Source: Methylobacillus glycogenes JCM 2850 (lineage in GTDB: Bacteria > Pseudomonadota > Gammaproteobacteria > Burkholderiales > Methylophilaceae). Taken from it: a DNA stretch of 54,902 nt. Under the pieces are notes generated by a model that ran no database searches, was not told the DNA's origin, and was given only the letters and a program-made list of their open reading frames with translations. Both the position numbers and the translations under genes were made by a program. Where the stretch lies: positions 1 to 54,902 of the forward strand of contig NZ_BAMT01000015.1 of assembly GCF_000617925.1 (NCBI RefSeq). The letters run 5' to 3'. This document shows, in pieces, positions 39,629 to 48,076 of the stretch (the stretch's first letter is position 1; every line of letters starts with the position of its first letter).

Positions 39629-40093
39629 ATGTCATTACTCAAGAACCTACCAAACAAAATCAAGCATAGCGGCTTGCTATTGCTAGGCAGCAGCCTGGTG
39701 CTGCTATCTGCCACTATCCCCGCCAATGCTCATCACGCTTTCTCGGCTGAATTCGATGCCAAGCAGCCGATTACCATCAAGGGCACGGTCACCAAGCTGG
39801 AGCTGGTCAACCCGCATAGCTGGCTTTATCTGGATGTGGCCAATGCCGACGGCAGCAAGACCAACTGGGGCTTTGAATTTGGCGCACCTTTCAGCCTCAA
39901 GGAAAAAGGCCTGACCAAGAAAACCCTGCCGCCAGGCACCGAAATCACCATCAATGGTTTCAAGTCCAAGAGTGGCAAGGAATACGGTTACGCCGTCACC
40001 ACCATACTCGCCGATGGTCGCAGCTTCCAGACTGGCGGGGCACAGGATGCGCCACCCGCAACCACTGCGCCTGCAACCCCCTCCTCCAACTAG
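39629..40093 (+). CDS. DUF6152 family exported protein
   Basis: 154 residues from the ATG at 39629 (MSLLKNLPNKIKHSG); the frame is open further upstream but the signal peptide (LLLLGSSLVLLSATIPANA) fixes this start. The mature protein begins HHAFSAEFDAKQPITIKG, the DUF6152 hallmark, with PHSWLYLDV and GTEITINGFKSKSG later. It is a small all-beta OB-like periplasmic domain of unknown function. The paired His at the mature N-terminus could bind a metal. It lies 40 bases after the rhodanese-fold gene and 23 before the next. Confidence 0.82.
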   Translation: MSLLKNLPNKIKHSGLLLLGSSLVLLSATIPANAHHAFSAEFDAKQPITIKGTVTKLELVNPHSWLYLDVANADGSKTNWGFEFGAPFSLKEKGLTKKTLPPGTEITINGFKSKSGKEYGYAVTTILADGRSFQTGGAQDAPPATTAPATPSSN

Positions 40094-40116
40094 TTGTCGC
40101 TTGAAGGAAGCCTACT

Positions 40117-40926
40117 TTGCAAACATCACTTAAACACGCATTGCCCAGCGATTTTCTGGCGCTATCGACCAAGCTGATTGGGCTGGCCGCGATTGCTGCG
40201 CTGTTCTCGTTCAGCCTGCTTTCAGAAGCCGCCGAGAAACTGCCGCGCCTGGCCAATGGCAAGCCGGATTTCTCCGGCATTTGGCAGACCACCAGCGCGG
40301 CCGATTATGATCTGGAACCTCATTCCAACCGCGTGGATGCGCCCCCAGGCGCGGGCGTGGTAGAAGGCGGAACCATTCCCTACCTGCCCAAGGCACTGGC
40401 GCAGAAAAAGGAAAACTTTGCTCACCGCGAAACTGATGACCCACGCATCAAGGGCTGGACGCTGGGCATTCCGCGCGGCAATTATTACCCCGAGCCTTTC
40501 CAGATTTTCCAGCGCGCCAATGACATCAAACAGGTGTTCCAGTTTGGTCACTCAGTACGCACCATCTACACCAATGGCAGCCTGCATCAGGAAGACGCGC
40601 CGGACTACTGGCTGGGCGATTCACGCGGCAAATGGGAAGGCGATACCCTGGTGGTTGATGTCACCAACTTCAATGACCGCACCTGGCTGGACCGCGCAGG
40701 CAATTATCACAGCGACCAGCTACATGTAGTCGAGCGCTGGGCCTATATCGACAGCAACACCATTGCCTACAAGGCGACCATAGAAGACCCGCAGGTATAT
40801 AGCCGCCCCTGGAATCTGGAGGTCATCCTGCACCGCCATAGGGAAAAGAACTTCCAGCTAATAGAAGACTATCGCTACACGCTGGAATACGACCAACACT
40901 ATCCGCCCAAGCCTGACAGCCAATAA
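40117..40926 (+). CDS. Exported protein of unknown function, paralogue A (TTG start)
   Basis: 269 residues. The start is TTG at 40117 with GAAGGAAG 6 bases upstream; no ATG lies nearer. A signal peptide ends SLLSEAAE. The mature part starts LPRLANGKPDFSGIWQ, and later has YWLGDSRGKWEGDTLVVDV and EDPQVYSRPWNLEV. These motifs recur in the next gene, so the two are diverged paralogues. I know this type only as uncharacterised proteins found beside DUF6152 genes. It is predicted to be periplasmic and beta-rich; the role is unknown. Confidence 0.78.
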   Translation: MQTSLKHALPSDFLALSTKLIGLAAIAALFSFSLLSEAAEKLPRLANGKPDFSGIWQTTSAADYDLEPHSNRVDAPPGAGVVEGGTIPYLPKALAQKKENFAHRETDDPRIKGWTLGIPRGNYYPEPFQIFQRANDIKQVFQFGHSVRTIYTNGSLHQEDAPDYWLGDSRGKWEGDTLVVDVTNFNDRTWLDRAGNYHSDQLHVVERWAYIDSNTIAYKATIEDPQVYSRPWNLEVILHRHREKNFQLIEDYRYTLEYDQHYPPKPDSQ

Positions 40927-40966
40927 GGCCAGCGCTGACAACCCCAACTCTGATACCGAGGTCTAG

Positions 40967-41974
40967 ATGGATACACACAAATACACACCGCTGGGGATAG
41001 GCGTGCTGGCCGTTATGGCAGCGCTGTTCTCTCTGACCAGCCAGGCGGCAGACCCTGTAAAACCTGCCGCACCAGCCGCCACCCCAGCCCCTGCAGCGCA
41101 AGCACCCGCAGGCGGTGGCATTGCCAATGAGCGCGCTTTCCCGGCCATTGCCTCCGGCAAATGGACAGGTAAACGCACGGCCGATGGCCAGCCCGATGTC
41201 TCCGGCCATTGGTCCAACACCATCGCCAATCACAACAACTTTACCGACCCGCAAGGCGGCATTCCCAACGACCCGGCTCCGCCACGCCGTCCGCTGGGGC
41301 CGCGTGAAGAACGTGCCCCCAGCCGTGTCAGCGACCCGGTTAGTGGCGAAGTACCCTTCCAGCCCTGGGCGCTGGCCAAGGTCAAGGAATTCCAGGTGGG
41401 TTTCCATAACCCCACCGAGCCGCGCTTTGTCGAGCCACTGGCACGTTGCGCCCCAGGCGGCATACCCAAGTCCTTCTACTGGCATGGCTATGAAATAGCG
41501 CAGTATCCGGGCTATATCGTCTTCTTCTTCAACTCCGGCACCCGCATCATCCATCTGGATGGCAAGCCGCACCTGGCCGAGAACATTAAATTGTGGAATG
41601 GCGATTCGCGCGGCCACTGGGAAGGCAACACTCTGGTGGTTGATGTAGGCAACCACAACGGCAAGGCCTTGTTTGGCCGCTCTGGCGAATTTATCAGCGA
41701 AAACGGCAAAATCCAGGAGCGCTATATCTTCGATAACAGCAACAAGCGCTATAACTACGTGGCCACCTTCACCGACCCCAGCGTCTATACCCGCCCCTTT
41801 GAAGTCACCATCCCGGCACGTCGCTGGACCGCCGATGACAAGCCCAATGGCTGGCACTTCGAAACCGAACGTTCCAACCACCCCGGTAAGGAAGTGCTGC
41901 TGGACAGGGATGAACGTATCTGCGCGGAGAACAATGGCGGCTTTGGCCTGGGTGCCAGCCGCGGCAGAAAATAA
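40967..41974 (+). CDS. Exported protein of unknown function, paralogue B
   Basis: 335 residues from ATG 40967. A signal peptide ends ALFSLTSQAA, then an Ala/Pro-rich linker. The core repeats paralogue A's motifs: ADGQPDVSGHWSNT, NGDSRGHWEGNTLVVDVGNHNG and TDPSVYTRPFEVTIP. It also has a cysteine (LARCAPGGIPKSFYW) and ends with a Gly/Arg-rich tail. Last gene before a strong terminator, so the operon is rhodanese-fold, DUF6152, A, B. A long open frame on the opposite strand here is only a shadow. Confidence 0.78.
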   Translation: MDTHKYTPLGIGVLAVMAALFSLTSQAADPVKPAAPAATPAPAAQAPAGGGIANERAFPAIASGKWTGKRTADGQPDVSGHWSNTIANHNNFTDPQGGIPNDPAPPRRPLGPREERAPSRVSDPVSGEVPFQPWALAKVKEFQVGFHNPTEPRFVEPLARCAPGGIPKSFYWHGYEIAQYPGYIVFFFNSGTRIIHLDGKPHLAENIKLWNGDSRGHWEGNTLVVDVGNHNGKALFGRSGEFISENGKIQERYIFDNSNKRYNYVATFTDPSVYTRPFEVTIPARRWTADDKPNGWHFETERSNHPGKEVLLDRDERICAENNGGFGLGASRGRK

Positions 41975-42010
41975 ACCCTCAACAGCAATAGACAGTCTTT
42001 GTGCTCTCTC

Positions 42011-42034
42011 ACCCGGCCCAGGCCGGGTTTTTTC
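42011..42034 (+). terminator. Rho-independent terminator of the DUF6152 operon
   Basis: ACCCGGCC (42011-42018), loop CA, GGCCGGGT (42021-42028), then TTTTTC. It lies 37 bases after the stop. Confidence 0.85.
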
Positions 42035-42201
42035 TTTGCCCCGGCCTGAACCGGGCACTGATGTTGTCCCACCAGCATCTGCTGCCCTACCTGCATCCAA
42101 GCCGTGGATTGATGCATAACCAACACGTAAGGCTATGTAAGCCTTCATCAATTCGATATCAAAACAAGTATTTATTGCCAGAAATTCAATCACTGCCAGG
42201 T

Positions 42202-42217
42202 TGGCATCAGTTTTGCA
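42202..42217 (+). promoter_or_regulatory. Sigma-54 promoter of the DUF6644/cytochrome operon
   Basis: TGGCATCAGTTTTGCA matches TGGCAYG-N4-TTGCA with one change (C for the second G), keeping GG and GC spacing. It lies 37 bases before the ATG at 42255. Confidence 0.72.
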
Positions 42218-42254
42218 AACTGTGTTGCTGAATCCACCTTTGAACTAACACCCC

Positions 42255-42752
42255 ATGTCTCTGGCTGAAGTCATCACACTGATTAACGATTCCAAACTTG
42301 GTACAGCCTTGCGCGAATCGATTTATATGTACCCTATCGTTGAGGGCATACACCTGGTGGGCCTGGCGTTTTCCGTCGGTCTGATTCTGTTTGTGGATTT
42401 GCGCCTGATCGGCATTTTTCTACGCCAGTTGCCTGTGAATCAGGTGTTGAAGCCTCTACGTCCCTGGTTGTTGGCTGGTTTCACCGTGACTTTTCTTTCC
42501 GGTCTGCTGCTATTTATTGCCGATGCCGAGAAAGTGACCAAGATCTGGCTGTTTCCAGTGAAGTTGGCGCTCATTGTGCTGGCTGGTCTAAATGCCGCCT
42601 GGTTTGAGTACCGCTGGGGCAAACGTCTGCAAACCGAAGTGGCTTCTGCCGCATTGCCTGCAGCCGTGCGCCTTGCCGGCCTGGCCTCGCTGTTGCTCTG
42701 GAGCACGGTGGTGGCAGCAGGCCGCATGATTCCCTATCTGGCCTATAAATAA
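42255..42752 (+). CDS. DUF6644 family inner-membrane protein, copy 1
   Basis: 165 residues with four predicted membrane helices. Conserved-looking histidine in VEGIHLVGLAFSVGL (helix 1), Arg-rich loop RLIGIFLRQLPV, and LLAGFTVTFLSGLLLFIADAE. I recall this family as DUF6644, an uncharacterised four-helix membrane protein. The helix histidine could bind haem, but this is a guess. It starts a three-gene operon with a second family member 25 bases on and a c-type cytochrome, which suggests electron transfer across the membrane. Confidence 0.78.
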   Translation: MSLAEVITLINDSKLGTALRESIYMYPIVEGIHLVGLAFSVGLILFVDLRLIGIFLRQLPVNQVLKPLRPWLLAGFTVTFLSGLLLFIADAEKVTKIWLFPVKLALIVLAGLNAAWFEYRWGKRLQTEVASAALPAAVRLAGLASLLLWSTVVAAGRMIPYLAYK

Positions 42753-42777
42753 GCCAGCCACTTTTCGGAAATCTCGT

Positions 42778-43248
42778 ATGTTTGAACACATTTTCAACAA
42801 TATCCAGAACAGCGGCATAGGCAGCTTTCTCGGCAAGCAAAACCATTTGCTGGGTGCCATTGCAGAACTGCTGCATATCGCCGGGTTGATTCTGCTGCTG
42901 GCCTCGCTCCTGGTTACAGGGCTGCGGCTTATGGGCTGGGGCCTGGTATCACTATCGGTTGCCGATCTGGCTAAATCCACCTCGCGCTTTATCTGGCTGG
43001 GGCTGGCTTTGCTGGTGATCTCCGGCCTGATTTTGTTTGTGCCTGCGGCCAATATTTATTACCCCAACAAGATTTTCTGGTTCAAGTTTCAGGTGCTGTT
43101 GCTGGCACTGGTGGCACATTTCACGCTGTACCAATACGTGACGCGCAGCAAACAGGTGCATCTTTGGGTGGCGCGTATTGCGGCGCTGATTATTCTTGGC
43201 CTGTGGTTTAGCGTGGCGTTTGCGGGTCGTTTTGTCGGTTTTTTCTAG
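42778..43248 (+). CDS. DUF6644-like inner-membrane protein, copy 2
   Basis: 156 residues, four predicted helices. It shares the helix-1 histidine pattern (IAELLHIAGLILLLASLL) and the small-residue helix LGLALLVISGLILFVPAA with copy 1, but is strongly diverged. The two probably form a heterodimer. Starts 25 bases after copy 1 stops, and is followed 9 bases later by the cytochrome gene. Confidence 0.75.
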   Translation: MFEHIFNNIQNSGIGSFLGKQNHLLGAIAELLHIAGLILLLASLLVTGLRLMGWGLVSLSVADLAKSTSRFIWLGLALLVISGLILFVPAANIYYPNKIFWFKFQVLLLALVAHFTLYQYVTRSKQVHLWVARIAALIILGLWFSVAFAGRFVGFF

Positions 43249-43257
43249 GTTGGGTAA

Positions 43258-43887
43258 ATGAAGTTGCTGAATTGGCGTTTAACCGGGCTGCTTGGCCTGA
43301 TGGCAGGTAGCGCGTTGCTGTTTCTCACGGCATGCCAGCAAGGGGCAAATAGCCAGCCTGTTGCGGTGGCTTTTCAGACCGAAACCAGTCTGCAGGACAT
43401 TATGCGTTTCATCATAGACACCAATGCTGACGAGGTATGGAATGCGTTTTCTACCGTGGTAACGGCGGAAGAAGAGATAGAAAAATCACCGCAGAGCGAT
43501 GAAGAGTGGGCGGCGGTGCGCAGAAGCGCGCTTACCCTGGCTGAAGCCAGCAATCTGCTGCTGATTCCTGGGCGCAAAATTGCCCATGCCGGGGAGAGCA
43601 CTTCCTCGCACCCGGTGGAGCTGGAGCCAGAAGGAATTGCACGTGAAATCAGCCAGAACCGCGCGGCTTTTCAGGCTTACGCCAATGCCTTGCATGAGGC
43701 CAGCCTGGAAATTGTGGCGGCGGTGGATAAACGTGACCATGAGGCCATTCTGCGCCTAGGTGGCAAGCTGGACCATGTGTGCGAAAGCTGCCATGCGCGT
43801 TTTTGGTATCCGGGTGAACGTATTCCGGAATTTCCGCGCCTGAAGGCGATTGAACATCAAGCCTTGAAGCAGCAAGGAGGCCAATAA
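43258..43887 (+). CDS. Cytochrome c'-like lipoprotein
   Basis: 209 residues. The lipobox LTAC with Cys near residue 26 marks a lipoprotein after LTGLLGLMAGSALLF. The body is helical (four-helix-bundle look). A single haem motif CESCH lies near the C-terminus at about residue 173, followed by ARFWYPGERIPEFPR. A C-terminal CxxCH on a helical bundle is the cytochrome c' plan, though the family match is approximate. It would sit on the outer face of the inner membrane or in the outer membrane and exchange electrons with the DUF6644 pair. Confidence 0.78.
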   Translation: MKLLNWRLTGLLGLMAGSALLFLTACQQGANSQPVAVAFQTETSLQDIMRFIIDTNADEVWNAFSTVVTAEEEIEKSPQSDEEWAAVRRSALTLAEASNLLLIPGRKIAHAGESTSSHPVELEPEGIAREISQNRAAFQAYANALHEASLEIVAAVDKRDHEAILRLGGKLDHVCESCHARFWYPGERIPEFPRLKAIEHQALKQQGGQ

Positions 43888-44009
43888 GTCACTTAATCCT
43901 TCATTACCCGGTTTTTACTGGGTTGTTACTGGGCTTTTAGCCACTTTTATTCATGTTTTTACGCTAGAATCTGGCCACTCACGGTTTTTGCTGCTCAGCT
44001 GGGCGGCAA

Positions 44010-44168
44010 AATAATAGGGAATCCGGTGCGTTTGCTGGCTTAAGCCAGCCACTATTCCGGAACTGCCCCCGCAACTGTAACCGACGAGCTTGCATGCACT
44101 CTTAGCCACTGGATTTATCCGGGAAGGCGCATGCAGGTGATGACCCGGAAGTCAGGAGACCTGCCGTT
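44010..44168 (+). promoter_or_regulatory. Cobalamin (B12) riboswitch
   Basis: The conserved elements occur in order: GGGAATCCGGTG at 44018, GCCCCCGCAACTGTAACCG at 44065, a CCACTG with GGGAAGGCG near 44107-44129, and the 3' box GAAGTCAGGAGACCTGCC ending about 44165. In this class, adenosylcobalamin binding normally shuts down expression of the gene that follows. The next gene is a TonB-dependent receptor, 216 bases on. Confidence 0.93.
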
Positions 44169-44384
44169 AGTCTAGTCAAGTTGTTCAAGATACCGCAGGC
44201 CTGGCCCGCAGTATCAGGGCGGGGTGCCCCTGGAACCGGTTTATGCTGTCATGCCACCACAGAAGTGGCCCAGCCGTATTGCTGCATCGTCCACAATATC
44301 TGGATAGTGGCAGCGCCCTCCATTCTCACTTCCGCCCGCGCAACCTGGCTTGCCATTCGATGCAAACCTTAGGGAGCAATACCA

Positions 44385-46491
44385 ATGAAACAGCACTATC
44401 CACTATTGGCTGCGGCCATGTGGGCTGTGTTCAGCAGCGGGGCGCTAGCTGATACCACCTCCACACTGGAAGAAATCCAGGTTCAGGCCGCGAGCGAAAA
44501 GCACGGCCTGGGCCTGAAGAAACAGAACAGCACGGCTAGCCGTTTAGGGCTTACTGCGCAGGAAACCCCAGCCAGCATAGAGTTACTCGACGCGCAGACG
44601 ATCAGAAGCCGTGGCGATAGCCTGGTGCGTGAGGCTGTCTCACGCAGCACTGGCATTACCGATATCAGCAATCTGGGCGTGGGCGTGGCATTCTCCGCCC
44701 GTGGCTTCACTGGCAACAATTCGGTGGCGCAGGCCGAGGACGGTATACGCCTGCTCACCGCCGCCAGCACCCTCACCTACCTTCGGACACCTGGGGTTAT
44801 GAACGTTTTGAAATTCTGCGTGGCCCGGCTTCGGTGCTGTTTGGCGATGCCAGCGTAGGCGGCATTATCAACAGCATACGCAAGGCCCCCAGCCGGGATA
44901 GCAGCCTGGAAGCCTTAGTGGGTGTTGGCACGCGTGGTGAATACCGCGCAGGTGTAGGCGGTACAGGCGCCATAGGCGAGATCGGCGCTTTCCGTATTGA
45001 TGCCTCCACCACTGGCGGCAATGGTTTTGTCGATGATGGTGAGCACAAGAGCAAGAAGCTCATGAGTAATTTCCTCTTCACGCCTTCAGAGCAGCTGCGC
45101 TTCAATATCAGCTTTGATCACTCAGAGGAATCACCTACGCAATACACAGGCATTCCGCTGCGTGATGGCCGCCTTTCCACTGGCCTGCGTAAGGAAAACT
45201 ACAACATCAGCAATGGTGTGCAGAACTTTGATGATGACAGACTGCGCGGCAAGCTGGAGTGGGAGATCAATGACACGCTGAAACTGACCAATGTGGCTTA
45301 TTGGTTCAACTCCAGACGCCATTGGCGCAACCTTGAGTACTTCTCGCTGGATACTGCCAGCAATACGGTGGATAGAAGCGGCTATACCGAAATTCGCCAC
45401 AAGCAGAAACAGCTAGGCAACAGGCTGGAACTGGCCTCGACCGCTGAAGTGTTTGGTTTGAAAAATCGCTGGGCCGTGGGTTATGAAGTCGCGCGCGTGG
45501 ATTTCCGTTATTTCGATAATTTCTATGATGACGATACGGCGGCCAGCACGGTGCCAATCAAGAATTTTGATCGCGGCGTGTTTTTCTCTGATCTGGCTAC
45601 CCTGCTCGATTTCAGCTCACGCACCAAACAGCACGCGGTGTTTGTTGAAGATGCCATAGACCTCAACGACCACATTAAGCTGAGTGTAGGCCTGCGCCAG
45701 GACTGGATCAATGTGCAATATGACAGTCACCTCAACAGCACCGAGATAGACAAGGATTATTCGCCGTTTTCTTATCGCGCAGGCCTGGTTTATCAGCCTG
45801 TCCGCGATTTATCGTTCTACGGTCAGTACAGCAAGGGTTCAGACCCGGTGACCTCACTGGTGACGCTGCGCCCCAGCAACAGCGCTTTCAAGCTAACCAA
45901 GGCGGAGCAGCTTGAGGTCGGGGCCAAACATTTATTGCCCGATGGCAAAGGCGAAGTATCACTGGCCCTCTACCATATCAAGAAGGATGACATCCTCACC
46001 CGCGTACCAGGTCAGGCCAGCCAAAATGTACAAGGCGGCTCACAATCTTCGCGCGGTATAGAGTTATCCGGCACCTTCTACCCAGCACCACACTGGCGGG
46101 CTGATTTGAACGCCGCATTGCTGGACGCACGCTATGACGACTTTTCCCAGACTGTAGGCGGCGTGGTGACTTCCCGTGCGGGCAACACGCCTTATGATGT
46201 CCCTGAGAAAGTGGCCAATGCTGGATTTACTACCAGCATGAGCGCTGGGAGGCGGGACTAGGGGCAAGACTGGTGGGCAAACGTTATACCGACCCATCCA
46301 ATAACACAGTGATGGCGGGTTACACCGTGTATGACGCCAACGTGGCCTGGAAGATCAATCCCAAGACCACCCTGCGCCTCAACCTGCGCAACATCACCGA
46401 TAAGTACTTTGCCCCGGTCTCTTATGACAGTCAGCAATTCCTTGTCGGCCAACCACGGGCGGCAGAGATAGTGGCCGAATTCAGTTATTAA
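44385..46491 (+). CDS. TonB-dependent receptor under B12 control (frameshifts near 44780 and 46228)
   Basis: About 702 residues after restoring two bases. Signal peptide MKQHYPLLAAAMWAVFSSGALA. Plug motifs: TPASIELLDAQTIRSRG, FSARGFTGNNSVAQAEDG, FEILRGPASVLFGDASVGG. The barrel ends AEIVAEFSY. The breaks fall at TLTY/PSDTWGYERFEIL and AGFT/YQHERWEAGLGARLVGK; both halves continue perfectly. By sequence look it is a siderophore-receptor type, not classical BtuB, yet the riboswitch upstream implies corrinoid (or cobalt-related) uptake. No btuCDF genes are in the window. A long perfect hairpin follows. Confidence 0.85.
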
Positions 46492-46516
46492 GGAGCTAGC
46501 GATTGCGCTTATGACT

Positions 46517-46556
46517 GCTTGCAGAGAAATCCAGCGCGCCGGATTTCTCTGCAAGC
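46517..46556. terminator. 16-bp perfect hairpin between convergent genes
   Basis: GCTTGCAGAGAAATCC (46517-46532) pairs perfectly with 46541-46556 around an eight-base GC-rich loop. It lies between the B12-controlled receptor (plus) and cytochrome b561 (minus), so it can end both transcripts. No U-run. Confidence 0.65.
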
Positions 46557-46581
46557 CCTGCCTGATTCGGCAACTGCCTCA

Positions 46582-47112
46582 TTAGCTAAACCAGATACGT
46601 CTGAAGATATTGTCCTTGACCACAAACTGATGATGCAGCGCCGCCAGGATATGGCCTGCCACCAGCGCAGTCAGTGCATAAGCCAGCCAGCCGTGCCAGT
46701 CCATAAAGAAGTGCGCCAGATCAGGGTCTTTAGCAAACAGCGGCTCCCAGTGCCATTGAAAAAAGGTATAGCCACGGTTAAAGCTGCCAGCTACCAGGGC
46801 AATGAAGGGCACGGCAAACATCAAGAGGTAGAGGCCGAAATGGGCAAACTCGATGAGTACTTGCTGCAAATGCCCTACCTCCTGGCTGGGCAATACGCTG
46901 CGCAAGCGCCAGATGATGCGTAGCAAAATCAGCCCCAGCACGATGGCACCAAAGGACTTGTGCAGGTTGTAGAGCGTGCTGCGAAATTCATCGCGCGGCA
47001 GCCCGGCCATATACCAGCCAAGAATGATGAGGCCGATGATGAGAATGGCCACTGCCCAATGCAGGGCAATGCTGATGGAGTTGTAACGGGTTACTGCGGT
47101 ATTGCTGGTCAT
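46582..47112 (-). CDS. Cytochrome b561
   Basis: 176 residues with four membrane helices. Haem-ligand histidines appear in SIALHWAVAILIIGLIILGWY, YNLHKSFGAIVLG, DWHGWLAYALTALVAGHILAALHH, the usual b561 order. Proteins of this family pass electrons from the quinone pool to periplasmic acceptors. It is the first member of no obvious operon; a ComJ-like gene lies 63 bases upstream on the same strand and could be co-transcribed. The start at 47112 (MTSNTAVTRYNS) is the only good one. Confidence 0.85.
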   Translation of the reverse strand: MTSNTAVTRYNSISIALHWAVAILIIGLIILGWYMAGLPRDEFRSTLYNLHKSFGAIVLGLILLRIIWRLRSVLPSQEVGHLQQVLIEFAHFGLYLLMFAVPFIALVAGSFNRGYTFFQWHWEPLFAKDPDLAHFFMDWHGWLAYALTALVAGHILAALHHQFVVKDNIFRRIWFS

Positions 47113-47175
47113 AGGATGTTCATCCTTATCGCCTCTTGGGCTGTGATGTTGTTAGACATGGTTTAAATAAATGGA

Positions 47176-47595
47176 TTAATTAATAGGGAGCTTTTCTTCC
47201 TGCTGGTGTTTGTTAAAGCGCACATTCACCTCAGGCACGGCCTGCTGCTCTGGGGCCAGAAACTCCACTTGCAGCAGGTAAGAGCCCGCAGGCACTTCTA
47301 TGGGGATGGCATCTGTGATGCTGGCGATGGAAACCAGGCCATCCATGGTCTCGAAGTGCACCTTGAAATGCCGCACCACCTGCGGCGTCAATGGCGGGTA
47401 AGGCTCGTTGATAAAGACATTGATCTTGTGCGGCCCATCATCCACCAGGGTACGGAATGAGGAGCTACAGGGCCGCCAGGAATAACCCTGGGCCAGATTT
47501 TTCTCGCTCCAGTCATTCAGCGGGGCGGACAGGTGCGGGATGTAGATGCACAGCTGTGAATAGGACAGATGAATATTGAGTTCAAGTTTGGCCAT
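47176..47595 (-). CDS. ComJ-like (DNA-entry nuclease inhibitor family) protein
   Basis: 139 residues starting MAKLELNIHLSYSQLCIY. The pattern SYSQ...W(S/T)EKNLAQGYSWRP...SFRTLVDDG resembles the ComJ family, whose Bacillus member inhibits the competence nuclease NucA. No nuclease gene is visible next to it, so the function here may differ. It has no signal peptide. The match rests on remembered motifs and needs a profile search. Confidence 0.6.
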   Translation of the reverse strand: MAKLELNIHLSYSQLCIYIPHLSAPLNDWSEKNLAQGYSWRPCSSSFRTLVDDGPHKINVFINEPYPPLTPQVVRHFKVHFETMDGLVSIASITDAIPIEVPAGSYLLQVEFLAPEQQAVPEVNVRFNKHQQEEKLPIN

Positions 47596-48076
47596 GATCG
47601 TTCTTGCTAAAGGTTGAGGTATGGGTAACTTGCCACGCGACAGGCCTGGTTAACGCGCAATGCTAAAGCTTGATTCTTGAGCTTATAGCCGCAGGGATGC
47701 GATACAGGGCCAGAGTTGGCTGGTGCCTGGTTTCACTTGTCGCTCGCTGTGTATCGCAACCTTTATGCCAGAGCGGGCTGACTGGCCGCAAAAAGCCAGC
47801 GAATGGCTAAGCCATTCAAGTGATTGAGTATTTTTGCTAACGCCTCAGTTTGATATTGGCAGCAATGATTTAGAAAAAGAAAAAGCAGGATTTGCAGCAT
47901 ATGAATGTTGATGCAGCAACAGCCATTGCCTGCGCCCTGCTGCAAAGCCAGCAAGGCGCAGCCTGAGGGTGCAACAGAGTGGAAGATGTATTAAGTGTTG
48001 GTTTTTTGTTGATGGGTGTGACCAGGCGCTAGAGCAAGCGCCTGTTTTCTATTGTTATAAGTTCAAAGGTATAAAG
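47596..48076. other. 481-base intergenic region, no gene
   Basis: Between the ComJ-like gene (minus) and a receptor (plus). It has an AATGGCTAAGCCATT short inverted repeat near 47801-47815 and becomes AT-rich toward the receptor start. It should hold the receptor promoter and its regulator site, but I cannot pick out a clear Fur or other box, nor a sigma-54 motif. Confidence 0.4.

Noticed and set aside
40823..42193. 456-residue open frame on the minus strand
   Set aside because: It lies opposite two exported-protein genes that have signal peptides, ribosome sites and mutual homology. Its own translation has no domain or usable start context, so it is a GC-rich shadow.
47969..48076. N-terminal extension of the third siderophore-type receptor
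   Set aside because: It has three cysteines and no export signal; the signal peptide begins at 48077.
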